DNA from: Mesorhizobium qingshengii
GTDB lineage: Bacteria > Pseudomonadota > Alphaproteobacteria > Rhizobiales > Rhizobiaceae
Reading direction: 5' to 3'
Assembly: GCF_027563465.1 (NCBI RefSeq)
Contig: NZ_JAPFQA010000010.1
Location: 1 to 64,000, forward strand
Length of the DNA: 64,000 nt
Shown: in pieces, positions 1-8,688 of the stretch
Position numbering within the stretch: the stretch's first letter is position 1
Layout of the letters: each line of letters opens with the position of its first letter
Translations under genes and position numbers: made by a program
Notes under the pieces: model-generated
What the model was told of the DNA's origin: nothing
The model's database searches: none
The model's input: the letters and a program-made list of their open reading frames with translations, nothing else

Positions 1-2
1 AA

Positions 3-239
3 GAGAAACTCGACGCGGAATTCAAAAGGTCAGTGGTCCCGTACTATCCCAATTTCTACATCGACTACAGCATTCGTCACATACTGTATCAGCACCAAGA
101 TGCCCTCACCGACTGGCGTTACCTTCACGAAGCAAAAAAATCGATGATGTTTGATCAGAGTACTTTTGAGGCAACGCTCGAAATGGTGCTGCGTGAGTTC
201 GAAAAGAAATATCGCGTTGAGCCGGTGAGGCCGTTTTGA
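3..239 (+). CDS. C-terminal part of an unidentified protein, cut by window edge
   Basis: The reading frame is open from the first bases of the window, with no start codon of its own, and stops with TGA at 237-239, so this is the last 78 codons of a gene that begins outside. The segment is rich in aromatic and charged residues (PYYPNFYIDYS, then DWRYLHE) and ends in KKYRVEPVRPF. The DWRYLHE stretch reminds me of HEPN-type domains, common in defence and toxin systems, but I cannot confirm this. Base composition is less GC-rich than the flanking chromosome and matches the neighbouring defence-like genes. It points towards the broken ATPase on the other strand, whose recognisable sequence ends near 350. 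Function unknown. Confidence 0.5.
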   Translation, partial: EKLDAEFKRSVVPYYPNFYIDYSIRHILYQHQDALTDWRYLHEAKKSMMFDQSTFEATLEMVLREFEKKYRVEPVRPF

Positions 240-349
240 ATGCCGTCCGGGTCGGAGGGCCTCGGTGCGGCGTTCATTTTGAGTAGCGCCGGAATGAAAG
301 TTTTCTTCGCCGAGAGCGAGGGCTAGCGACCGTGGAGAGGTTGGCAGCG

Positions 350-1241
350 GCCGGATGATCCGATGCGGTTCGAGGCCGTACTCCAACTCGTCGATGAGGA
401 AGGTCATCGTCGAGGTGGAAACCCTGCGCTGAAGGGCTGCGATCAAGAGCCGCGACGACCCCACGCCTAGGGATCGCAGTGGGACACCGATCTCATCGTG
501 TAGCGAGATGGTGCCCGCGTTGAAGGTGACTGAGCCCGAGTCAAGCAAGGCCCGTATGACTTTGCCCACTGGCAGACCCAGAGCAGTGGCCTCATCCATA
601 ATAAGCTTCAGCGGCGGTTCAAGCTCCTTGAGCTTTGTCGTGTCGAAACTCTGACGCAGTTCCCGCGCGGCGCGCATCAGCTCCGCCTGGGCGTTAGCCG
701 TTCCATCCGTGAGCTTGCTCACGACGGAACCGCGCCGCTAGCTGAGATGACTGTCCCCGGTCGCACCCAAACGCGCAGGCGCGATCCGCACCCTGTCGGC
801 CCAGGCCAGATTCCGGAATCGCCCCATCGCTTGCGCGCGTGGGGAGACGAGGGTCCACTCCGGCTCGAGGTCTGCTTGAACGGTCAATTGCACGGTGAGC
901 GCGGGTTCGAGCCCCGTTCCCGGCTCGGATTCGACCGTACAGGTAGGGGCGTCGAAGCCGACTAGGAAGTCGCCGTAGTTGTCGATGCTTTTGAGCGGCT
1001 CGTCTAGTTCGCCGAGGGTGACCGCTATCTGGATCGGCTGGGTAACGTCAAGGCCGTGAAAGTCACTGTCGGTGAACGTCGCCGAACGACGGGCCCCAAG
1101 GCATAAGTCGATCGCATCGAGGATGCTCGACTTGCCGCTGTCGCCCGGCCCTATCAGGCAGTTGATCCCGGAAGACGGCAGCCACGTCAGTTTCTTGATC
1201 GACCTGAAGTTCGAAATGTCGATCGCTCGTATCAGCGTCAT
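350..1241 (-). pseudogene. OLD-family ATP-dependent endonuclease-like ATPase, broken
   Basis: The N-terminus (MTLIRAIDISNFRSIKKL) and P-loop GPGDSGKSS near residues 32-40 are those of OLD/RecF-like SMC-type ATPases. The frame is interrupted by an in-frame TAG at 738-740. The same frame continues directly after it with RRGSVVSKLTDG, where relatives as I remember them read W-RRGS, so a TGG-to-TAG change is the simplest explanation. The Walker B-like FLIDELEYGLEPHRIIR follows, then similarity stops near position 350: the H-loop and the TOPRIM nuclease domain expected in this family are absent and the frame runs on into unrelated sequence to about position 30. It starts 12 bases after the stop of the GHKL-nuclease gene, so the two were an operon. 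Unless the stop is read through, the product is a 167-residue fragment. Confidence 0.75.
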
Positions 1242-1253
1242 TAGCCCTCGCTC

Positions 1254-3182
1254 TCAGACCGAAAGGCCCAAACCGCCTTGGCGCGCGATCGGCTCCGCCA
1301 CAAATGTGTCAGCGTCCAAGCCGGCTTGGCGCAGGAATGGTGCCTCTGAAAGCCGGGCATATAGATTGAGCATCCGAGTCTCGGCACGCCGGATGAATGT
1401 CTCATAGGCCATCGGGATGATCTTCGTGCGTCCTTCCTCGCGCACTCCTTCGCGCGGCGTCAACCTCGACCCCAAGACGAAGCAGGTGACACGCGTCGCA
1501 TCGTCGATCAGGCCTTGAGTCTGCAGTTCGACAACATATTTCCACGCCTGGTTCTTCTGATCCATTCCGATCGCAACGCCCGGCCTTTTCAGCTCGACGA
1601 CGACCAGATGCTCAACGCCGATCACCTCGTGCTGATCGTCAAAGGCGGGGCGAGCAAATAGACCCACGCTGCCATCAGGAAGAATGACGAAGTCTGGCCG
1701 ATTGAGGCTTCCCTGTCCCGTCCCGCCGAGCAACCGTCTGATGACCTCCGACATGCCGCGATTGGACGTGAACTCGATACTTTCGAACTCGGGGCCGAAC
1801 ACCCACAGGCTCCTCTCGATAAGAGGCTGCAGCTCGCGCACCTCATCGGCGCACTCATCGCGAAGCTTATCGTGTAGTTCGCTGATCAGCTTTAACCGAC
1901 TTTGAATCTCGTCAAGCGCCAGCTTTGCGGTTGCGACACTCCAATCCGCTAGAATGCCATCCAGTTGGTCAATCTCCCCCGGATGAAGACCATGCAGCCG
2001 TGCGAGTAAGCTGTATTGTGACGAAGACGCTTCCAGATTGGCGAGAATGCCAGCGACCTGATCGATTTGCTCGGAGGATATGCCAGGGCAGGTATCGACA
2101 ACTTGATCGACAAAGTTGTTCCACCGTTCGCGCGCGCTCGGCGCGATCCTAACGACGGTGGAGGCATAGCGTTCGCGAACCGCCTCCTTGGTCTCCAAAC
2201 GCCGCTCGGAATTGAACGCGGCAATTTCCTGGCGAATCTTATCCTGCACGGCCATCTGGGTCTTCTTCCAGATATCATTAGTAGGCTGGAAACCCGACCA
2301 GTCCGGTAGGATAGCATCGGTGTCAGCCAGGAAATCGGCAAAGACGATAAACGTGAAACGCTTGGCTTCGCTCGTCCGCCCATCAAGTACGCGTTCGTAG
2401 TCGGTCCCGCGCCAGCCGCAATCGCCTACCAGCCGATTGTTGACGTGCCAGGCGATGCCGTGCTGCCGCGTCGTTCGATCGGCGCGCTGAGAATCAATCA
2501 TGAGAATTGTGGCGCGGCCGATATCGAGGATATCGACGAAGCTCTTCCGCAGGAAATCATGCGGAATGTCGTCGAAGGTGACGGGCCGGCCGTCCAACGA
2601 CACCTTGAAGTTCGGGTCTGTCAGAAAGCGCGTTCCAAGCACCTCTCGAACATCGGCCGCGGTAAGTCGAAGCCGCGTCGGTTCCACGGCCCGGATTTCT
2701 ACGCCGTGCCCGGCGCCTTGCTCACGCTTGATAACTTCCCAATCGAAGGGGCGCTTCCCGCCCCTCGAAACCCGATAGGTGACTTTCTCGTCGGCTGCCT
2801 CGATGACGATCTCGTAGGGATTGGAAAAGGCAAAGCCGCCGTGTCTACCCCGACCGTTGTGTCCATACACTCGGCGTGGAGCCAATTCCATAAGCTCTGC
2901 GGGTGGGGAAACATACTCGCCCTCAGCTATCACCCGATTGTAATCGAAGACGCCCCAGCGCTGCTCGAACTGCGCGGCTGTCATGCCACGGCCATTATCT
3001 TTGATCGAGAATTTCCGGGCGCCGTCGTTTGTCGGCCAGGTTATGTCCACCTGTGTCGCGTAGGCATCCCAAGCATTGGCGACTAGTTCGACCAAGGCAA
3101 CCGAAAGATCCGAAATGATTGGGCCGGCATGACGGTCCAAGAACCGCTGATCGAATGCCAACAATTGCTGTTCAGATGCCAT
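1254..3182 (-). CDS. GHKL (MORC/Hsp90-type) ATPase with C-terminal PD-(D/E)xK-like nuclease domain
   Basis: 642 residues. The N-terminal third is a GHKL ATPase: N-box VELVANAWDAY (about residues 31-41), G1 box IKDNGRGM (about 60-67), and a glycine-rich GHNGRGRHGGFAFS ATP-lid (about 108-121). A long middle region without recognisable domains follows. Around residues 495-550 comes RPDFVILPDG, then VVVELKRPG and a Q..AWKYV helix, the usual order of D, ExK and Q in a PD-(D/E)xK nuclease. Such MORC/MutL-like ATPases fused to nucleases are known from bacterial restriction-modification neighbourhoods (work of Iyer, Abhiman and Aravind). It is followed after 12 bases by an OLD-type ATPase gene, now broken. 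A role in phage or plasmid defence is inferred from architecture and context. Confidence 0.75.
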   Translation of the reverse strand: MASEQQLLAFDQRFLDRHAGPIISDLSVALVELVANAWDAYATQVDITWPTNDGARKFSIKDNGRGMTAAQFEQRWGVFDYNRVIAEGEYVSPPAELMELAPRRVYGHNGRGRHGGFAFSNPYEIVIEAADEKVTYRVSRGGKRPFDWEVIKREQGAGHGVEIRAVEPTRLRLTAADVREVLGTRFLTDPNFKVSLDGRPVTFDDIPHDFLRKSFVDILDIGRATILMIDSQRADRTTRQHGIAWHVNNRLVGDCGWRGTDYERVLDGRTSEAKRFTFIVFADFLADTDAILPDWSGFQPTNDIWKKTQMAVQDKIRQEIAAFNSERRLETKEAVRERYASTVVRIAPSARERWNNFVDQVVDTCPGISSEQIDQVAGILANLEASSSQYSLLARLHGLHPGEIDQLDGILADWSVATAKLALDEIQSRLKLISELHDKLRDECADEVRELQPLIERSLWVFGPEFESIEFTSNRGMSEVIRRLLGGTGQGSLNRPDFVILPDGSVGLFARPAFDDQHEVIGVEHLVVVELKRPGVAIGMDQKNQAWKYVVELQTQGLIDDATRVTCFVLGSRLTPREGVREEGRTKIIPMAYETFIRRAETRMLNLYARLSEAPFLRQAGLDADTFVAEPIARQGGLGLSV

Positions 3183-3395
3183 CGCCCACCCCCTTCACCT
3201 GCTTAGCAGAGGGATCGGCATCAGCCCACTTAAATAAGCAGCTAGCGAGACAGCAGGACCTATTCAGCAAGTCTGCTTTGCTGGATCGTCATCCAAAAGC
3301 GGCCTGACCGCTCCCGGCCCATCTCGGCCATTGGCGGCAGCCAGTTGATTGAGCTTTGTGAAACGGCAATTGCTTCAAAAAGATGTGGAGCGGTT

Positions 3396-4721
3396 CTACG
3401 TTTCCATGAAACGAGGAACTGCTTTGACCGGCCTCATCGCCGCGCGTGCGGGCCGGTAGAGCGCAAGGCACAGCACAGCGATCTTGGTGAGCAGCGTGGT
3501 CTTGGAGGAGATGCTTTCCGAGGTGTTGAGGAGAATGAGCCAGCCCACCACCGGCAGCCAGACGCCGGGATGGCAGCGGCGCGCCACCTCATGCATGAAC
3601 AGCCCGAAGCCGGACATCATCAACAAGGTGAAGAAGGCACCCAGGTAGACCGTCATGCGGATGAACGGGTTCTCGATACCCCATTCGAGGCCGTTGATCC
3701 GGCGCAGGCTCTCGACGAGATCGACGCTCGGCCCGACGATCACATCGCGCAGCTCCAGATATTTGAAGATCTCGAACATCTCGACGCGGGCATTGGCGCT
3801 GCCGCCGTCCGAGACGAAGCGGCCAAGCAGCGCATCGAAAAAGCCCTGCGAGGCCAGGACGGCGATGGCAACCGGCAGCAGCGCGGCCAGCATGCTCGCC
3901 AACGCGGCGCCGAGCAGGTTGACGCGTCCGGTGCGCAATTTGCGGAAGCCGTGGAAAAGCACATAGCTGCCGCCAAGGAGGACGGTCACCACCATCGCCG
4001 ACCGGCCGCCGAACGCAACGAGCGCCGCGCATTGCAGGCCGACCATCGCCAGCCGCAGCGGCGCCGGCAGCGATCTTGCGCCGCTGAGCAGCGCCAGCAC
4101 ATAGATCGACGTCAGCGTGGCATTGACCAGCGGATGCCCCTGCAGCGCGCTCGAACGCAGGTCCGTGGCGAACACCTCGCCATCGAAGCGATAGGGGAAG
4201 AGCAGCGTCTTGGTGGCGAACTCGACCAGCGCCAGCAGCGCATTGGCCGTCATGACCGCGTGAATGACGGTGGGCAGCCGGGCGAATGTCCATTCGTCGT
4301 CCTCGCCGAGCAGGAGCACCAGGAGCCCGGAAGCCACGAACGTGTCGATCATGCCGGCCATGCCGGGCCGTTGCCTGACGATGACGACGGCCAGGAGCAC
4401 GATGGCGATGACGACCATCAGCGCGGTGGCCGGCCGCCGGTCGGCGACATGGACGCAATAGCCGACCGGATTGCCGAACGTGCACGAACGCCAGGCAAAC
4501 AGCAGGATGATGAGATAGGTGGAGGGATGGATCTTGGTCGCCGCGCTGCCCGACAGGCCGTCGTAATTGTAGCCCAGCAGCCAGAGCATGCCGCCCGAGA
4601 CGCTGAACAGCACCACCACGGCGGCAATCAGTCCAAACTGCGTCACCGCGTCGACGGAGGTGCCGGCGCGGGGCGCGGCGACGCCAAAATTCGAGGCGGT
4701 TCCGCTCCAGCCGGAGGCCAT
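3396..4721 (-). CDS. polysaccharide polymerase/ligase-like membrane protein (Wzy/VpsF type)
   Basis: 441 residues with roughly ten hydrophobic segments spread over the length and a large central soluble loop (about residues 300-360), the layout of O-antigen polymerase/ligase-like proteins (Wzy, WaaL, VpsF). Proteins of this type join exopolysaccharide repeat units at the periplasmic face of the inner membrane. The start ATG (complement of 4719-4721) lies one base from the stop of the upstream Wzc-like gene, which indicates translational coupling. I see no signature that fixes the substrate. The call rests on topology and on the co-transcribed chain-length protein. Confidence 0.7.
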   Translation of the reverse strand: MASGWSGTASNFGVAAPRAGTSVDAVTQFGLIAAVVVLFSVSGGMLWLLGYNYDGLSGSAATKIHPSTYLIILLFAWRSCTFGNPVGYCVHVADRRPATALMVVIAIVLLAVVIVRQRPGMAGMIDTFVASGLLVLLLGEDDEWTFARLPTVIHAVMTANALLALVEFATKTLLFPYRFDGEVFATDLRSSALQGHPLVNATLTSIYVLALLSGARSLPAPLRLAMVGLQCAALVAFGGRSAMVVTVLLGGSYVLFHGFRKLRTGRVNLLGAALASMLAALLPVAIAVLASQGFFDALLGRFVSDGGSANARVEMFEIFKYLELRDVIVGPSVDLVESLRRINGLEWGIENPFIRMTVYLGAFFTLLMMSGFGLFMHEVARRCHPGVWLPVVGWLILLNTSESISSKTTLLTKIAVLCLALYRPARAAMRPVKAVPRFMET

Positions 4722-4722
4722 G

Positions 4723-6831
4723 TCAGGCCACCTCGTCGACCAGCAGCGCGCCTGTCGGCACCCGCCCCATGACGGAAATCGCCTGCACGGTCGCCGTTAC
4801 GTCACGCATCGGCGTGGCGTTCAGCCTGGCGACAAGCACGATCTCGTCCACCATGGCGACAAGCGGCGAGGCATTCAGGTTCTCGGCGAGCGCGCCGCCA
4901 TCGACGACGACGAGTTCGAAACTGCGGCTCGCCTGGGTCAGCATGTGCTGCGCGAAGTAGACGCCGTGGGCTTCCTGGAAGGCCGCCTTCGGCCGGCCCC
5001 TGCCCAGAAGGGCAACGTTGCTGCCCGGGGCATAGCGGCTGATGGCTTCAAACGCATATTCGCCGCGCAGCACATCGAGTATGCCGGGCTGCGGGTCCTT
5101 CTGGCCGTTGCCGGCATTGGTGTCGACGAACAGGACGCGGCTGCCCCTGGCAGCCGCGGCATTGGCGAGCAGCCGCGCGATCCTGTTGCGTTGTGCGCCA
5201 TCCTCGGGTGGCGACGTCACCAGGATGCTTGGCACCAGCGGCCAATCGGGCGGGCGTCTGCCGGAGGTGAACATGCGCCGCAACGCCAGGCCGACGACGG
5301 CGTCCGTCTTCTGGCTGGCCGCGACGGCCGGGCTCGCGCCGAACGGCCACCAGCGCCGCCCAGCCCTGGCTCCGGCCGGCAGGATGCCAAGCACGGGAGC
5401 ATCGATCGCGGACTGCATCTGGTTGCTGGAAAGCACGGTCGGCGAGGAATATTCCGCGATCAGCGCCAGGCCGGTGCCCAGTCCCAATCCGCCAAACACG
5501 GCGCCAAACAGGAGCAGCCCCAGCGGCGGCCAGCTCTTTTTCTGGGCCGGCATGGCATCCGAGATGACGCGCGCGTTGGTGCTGTCGACGTTGATCTGCT
5601 CGCGCGTTTCCTGGGCCCGCTGGAGGTAGGTCGCGTAGACGGAACGCACCGCCTCGAGATCGCGCTGCAGTTCGCGCAGCCGCACCGATGCCTGGTCTGT
5701 GTCGAGCGACTTGCTCTTCATGCCCGCGACTTTCGCCTCCAGTGCCTGCTGGTTGGCGAGCGCCCGCTCGTAGTCGGTCTCGGCGGCCGTCTGGATGCGG
5801 CCGAGCTCGCGCGCGATCAGCTGACGCGTGTCGCGCAGCTGCTGCTGCGCGGCGATCATCGACGGATGGCGCGGCCCGAGCTCCGTGCCAAGCTGCGACA
5901 CCTGGTCGACAAGCGTCGCCTCCTGTGTGCGCAGGCTCGAAATCACCGAAGAGCGCATCGCTTCCGAGGTCGCATCGGCCGCGCCGTTCTGCTTGCGGAG
6001 CTGGTCGACCTGCGCCTTCAGCGTCGCGGTGCGGCTTTGCGCCGCCGAAAGCTGGGTGTTGAGATCGGTGAGTTCCTGGTCGCTGACCAGCGTGCCCGCC
6101 GCCATCACCATATTGTTGGCCGCCTTGTAGGCCTCGACGGCGTTTTCTGCCTGCTGGACGCGCTTTCGCTGTTCGTCCAGCCGCGCCGTGATCGACTTCG
6201 ACGCATCCGTGGCGGCTTGCGCGCGCGCGCTCGCCTGGTCGGCCAGATAGGCCTGCGCGATGGCGTTGGCCAGGAGCGCGGCCTTGTCGGCGCTCCTGGC
6301 CGTGACGATCACGTCGATGACCAGCACCTTGTCCGCCCGCTTCACCGCGAGACGGCTGCGCAGCGCATCGAGGGTCGAAAGCGTCCTGTCCTTCTGGTCC
6401 GGACCCGAGCCGAGCCAGCGCGACAGCAGGCCCTGCCCGTTGAATTCCGGATCCTCCGTCAGGTTCGTTGCCTTGATCGCGCGCAGCAGCACGCCCGTCG
6501 ACTGGACGACGCTGACCTGGCTTTCAACCTGCGTGATGCCGCCGTCGGGTGCCAGCCCGCTCGGATTGATGTTGTTGGTGACCACCTGCAGGTCCTGCGG
6601 ATCGACGATGATTTCCGCCACCGAGCTGTAGAGCGCGGGCGTGAGCAGGCCGTAGAGCAGGGTCGCGAGCGTGAGCAGCACGGCGGTGCCGACGATCCAG
6701 AGGCGACGGCGCACCAATATGCGCTTCAGGTCGCCAAGCTCGACTGTCGAAGGTGCGTATGATGCCGTCGATTCCACCGGTCCCGCTTCCGGAAAGTATT
6801 GCTGAGGAACGCTGGGCAGAGATGATAGCAT
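4723..6831 (-). CDS. Wzc/GumC/ExoP-like polysaccharide chain-length protein with degenerate kinase domain
   Basis: 702 residues. An N-terminal Wzz-type region has a first membrane segment near residues 40-62, the typical 'Y.S.AEIIVDPQ' strand after it, a long coiled-coil periplasmic part (about 180-420) and a second membrane segment near 435-460. The C-terminal part resembles a BY-kinase fold, with the Walker A' strand SRVLFVDTNAG. The Walker A position reads VTSPPEDGAQRNR instead of a GxGKS/T loop, and no tyrosine cluster is seen at the C-terminus, so kinase activity is doubtful. It is preceded by a clear GGAGG ribosome site (complement of about 6835-6845) and coupled to the polymerase gene. 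Role: control of export and chain length of an exopolysaccharide at the inner membrane. Confidence 0.85.
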   Translation of the reverse strand: MLSSLPSVPQQYFPEAGPVESTASYAPSTVELGDLKRILVRRRLWIVGTAVLLTLATLLYGLLTPALYSSVAEIIVDPQDLQVVTNNINPSGLAPDGGITQVESQVSVVQSTGVLLRAIKATNLTEDPEFNGQGLLSRWLGSGPDQKDRTLSTLDALRSRLAVKRADKVLVIDVIVTARSADKAALLANAIAQAYLADQASARAQAATDASKSITARLDEQRKRVQQAENAVEAYKAANNMVMAAGTLVSDQELTDLNTQLSAAQSRTATLKAQVDQLRKQNGAADATSEAMRSSVISSLRTQEATLVDQVSQLGTELGPRHPSMIAAQQQLRDTRQLIARELGRIQTAAETDYERALANQQALEAKVAGMKSKSLDTDQASVRLRELQRDLEAVRSVYATYLQRAQETREQINVDSTNARVISDAMPAQKKSWPPLGLLLFGAVFGGLGLGTGLALIAEYSSPTVLSSNQMQSAIDAPVLGILPAGARAGRRWWPFGASPAVAASQKTDAVVGLALRRMFTSGRRPPDWPLVPSILVTSPPEDGAQRNRIARLLANAAAARGSRVLFVDTNAGNGQKDPQPGILDVLRGEYAFEAISRYAPGSNVALLGRGRPKAAFQEAHGVYFAQHMLTQASRSFELVVVDGGALAENLNASPLVAMVDEIVLVARLNATPMRDVTATVQAISVMGRVPTGALLVDEVA

Positions 6832-6943
6832 AGCTGCCTCCTACAATACTCCATTTGCCTGCAAGACCAAATTGCGGCGTGAGCCTAGCTATTCCTCCAA
6901 TTGTTAAAACATTATTAATTATGTTCGCAGCTCCTTGGAATTT

Positions 6944-6958
6944 TGGCACGGGGTTTGC
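6944..6958 (+). promoter_or_regulatory. sigma-54 (RpoN) promoter
   Basis: TGGCACGGGGTTTGC matches the RpoN consensus TGGCACG-N4-TTGC exactly, with the invariant GG and GC separated by 10 bases. It reads rightwards, so transcription would start near 6970, about 105 bases before the GINT1-like gene. The stretch between 6841 and 6943 is AT-rich (attgttaaaacattatt) and could hold activator sites and the divergent promoter of the chain-length gene. Confidence 0.75.
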
Positions 6959-7007
6959 TTGGAAGGAAACCGGAGTGTTGAGATCGCGCGGCAGGAGACG
7001 AACATAG

Positions 7008-7085
7008 ATGGGGCAATTTTTGAACCGGGCCGGCTGCGTCGGCAATGACATGCGCCGGACCATCGAGCGCCCGATATGCGGGTAA
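7008..7085 (+). CDS. short leader ORF overlapping the next start codon
   Basis: A 25-codon frame starts at ATG 7008 with GCAGGAGACG about ten bases before it, and ends at TAA 7083-7085, overlapping the ATG of the next gene at 7076. The downstream ATG has no convincing ribosome site of its own, so the short frame may serve to couple translation. The peptide (MGQFLNRAGCVGNDM...) resembles nothing I know. The reading is tentative and rests only on spacing and overlap. Confidence 0.3.
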   Translation: MGQFLNRAGCVGNDMRRTIERPICG

Positions 7086-8605
7086 GCCTTCGCCTGGACA
7101 GCCAATGCGTCCGTGCTTTTCACCTCATGCTCCTCCAACGCCTGGCTGCGCTTCCGGACGTGACGGTGTCTGTCGACGCCCGGCCGGCCGGCGGCGGCAT
7201 CCCGCGCGGCGCGGAGGCCTTGTTCCAACTTGAAACGGCGATACATGGCCTGTCCCGCGACGGGCTGGCGAAACCCGTGCCACTTTTGGACCTCGCTCGC
7301 TACCGCACGGAGCAACCCGCTTCCCCCAACCTGGTGCTCGACCTCTGCGGTGACGTCGATCCGGAAGCAACCCGCGTCTGGCGCGTCACCTACGATGGCG
7401 CCAGCGGAGAAGAGGCCTTGCTGGCCTTGATCCTCGACGGCCGGACGCCGCTTGCCCGGGTCGAGGAAAACGGCGTTGCGGTTGCCGCCGGGCGCCTGGG
7501 AACCGAATATGGCGGCATCGCGCTCGCCTCCTTCCAGGACATGCTGGCGCGCACGGCAAGCCTGATCGTCGCGGCAATGACGGGCGCGGCGAAGGCCACC
7601 GCCCTGCCGGCGCTGCCCGAGGCGGCGCAGGCTGGCGCCCCGCCGCCGATGCCCTCGGCCGGCAAGCTTGGCGCCAGGGCGGCCAAGGCGCTGGCGCGGC
7701 GGATCGTCCAGAAGATCTACCATCTTTGCTACAACGCGCCGCACTGGAAGGTCGGCTGGCGTGAGACCAGAGGCAGGGATCTGTTCGACCTGCGCGCGCA
7801 CCCGGCATCGGGCTGGCAGGTGCTGCCGGACGACGGCAGCCGCTTCTACGCCGATCCGTTCCCGATCCTGCATCAGGGCCAGCTCACTCTGTTCGTCGAG
7901 GACTATATCCACCGGCTCGGCAAGGCCATCATCTCCGCCGTGCCGTTCGGTCCGGCGGGGCCGCTGGGAAGCCCGGAGCCGGTGCTGGAACTGCCCTACC
8001 ACCTCTCCTACCCCTTCGTCTTCGAGCGCGACGGCGAGGTCTGGATGATCCCGGAAAGCTGCGCCGCCGGCACGGTCGACCTCTACCGGGCGACCGCCTT
8101 TCCCGGCGGCTGGGTGAAGGAATCAACGCTTCTGTCCGGCGTCGTTGCCAGTGACGCCACGCTGGTCGAGCATGGCGGGCGCTGGTGGATGTTCGCCACC
8201 GTCAGGGATGGTGGAGGCACCATCCGGGATGGTGGCGGTGCCTTTTCCGACGCGCTGCATCTGTGGTCGGCGCCTGATTTTCGCGGGCCCTGGACGCCGC
8301 ATGCGAACAATCCCGTGCTGATCGATATCGCCTCGGCAAGGCCGGCCGGCCGCATGGTGAAACGCGGCAACGACCTCATCCGCCCCGTGCAGGACTGCCG
8401 CCGGAGCTATGGCGCCGCCCTCGGCATTGCCCGCGTTGCACGCCTCGATCCGACCGGCATGGAGCAGGTCGTTGAGACGATCCTACACCCCGGTGAGCTA
8501 TGGAGCGGGCGCAAGCTGCACACACTCAACGAGGCGGGAGGCTTCGAGTTCATCGACGGCTCGGCGATCGCGCCGCGCTGGAAGCGTCGCAGCGGATTAA
8601 CCTAA
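7076..8605 (+). CDS. GINT1 N-terminal-like (glucosamine inositolphosphorylceramide transferase-like) protein
   Basis: 509 residues. The C-terminal half carries the signature of the family named after the N-terminal domain of plant glucosamine inositolphosphorylceramide transferase: GSRFYADPFP then LTLFVEDYIHRLGKAII (about residues 258-287), with later YPFVFERDGEVWMIPES and WWMFATV strands typical of a five-bladed beta-propeller of glycosidase/glycosyltransferase type. The N-terminal 230 residues look like a separate, poorly conserved domain (possibly formyltransferase-like). It lies downstream of the sigma-54 promoter and ahead of a flavin monooxygenase, divergent from the polymerase genes, so it probably helps build or decorate the same polysaccharide. 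The reaction is not known. Confidence 0.65.
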   Translation: MRVSLRLDSQCVRAFHLMLLQRLAALPDVTVSVDARPAGGGIPRGAEALFQLETAIHGLSRDGLAKPVPLLDLARYRTEQPASPNLVLDLCGDVDPEATRVWRVTYDGASGEEALLALILDGRTPLARVEENGVAVAAGRLGTEYGGIALASFQDMLARTASLIVAAMTGAAKATALPALPEAAQAGAPPPMPSAGKLGARAAKALARRIVQKIYHLCYNAPHWKVGWRETRGRDLFDLRAHPASGWQVLPDDGSRFYADPFPILHQGQLTLFVEDYIHRLGKAIISAVPFGPAGPLGSPEPVLELPYHLSYPFVFERDGEVWMIPESCAAGTVDLYRATAFPGGWVKESTLLSGVVASDATLVEHGGRWWMFATVRDGGGTIRDGGGAFSDALHLWSAPDFRGPWTPHANNPVLIDIASARPAGRMVKRGNDLIRPVQDCRRSYGAALGIARVARLDPTGMEQVVETILHPGELWSGRKLHTLNEAGGFEFIDGSAIAPRWKRRSGLT

Positions 8606-8688
8606 ACACTGGTTACTACCAGCTTCACGCAAAGGTTGCTTGAGGTTGATTGAGGCAGAGACATACTCGGGACAAGGCCCGGAGAAGC

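Noticed and set aside
3345..4772. 475-codon open frame on the plus strand opposite the polymerase gene
   Set aside because: It mirrors the codon pattern of the real gene on the other strand in high-GC DNA; the product is low-complexity (His/Gln/Arg-rich) and matches no fold.
4588..6762. 724-codon plus-strand frame opposite the chain-length gene
   Set aside because: Antisense shadow: no start site, no recognisable domain, while the minus strand encodes a clear Wzc-like protein.
6524..8002. 492-codon minus-strand frame spanning the divergent EPS promoter
   Set aside because: It covers the sigma-54 promoter and lies opposite the GINT1-like gene; its end is out of frame with the chain-length protein and its product has no domain.
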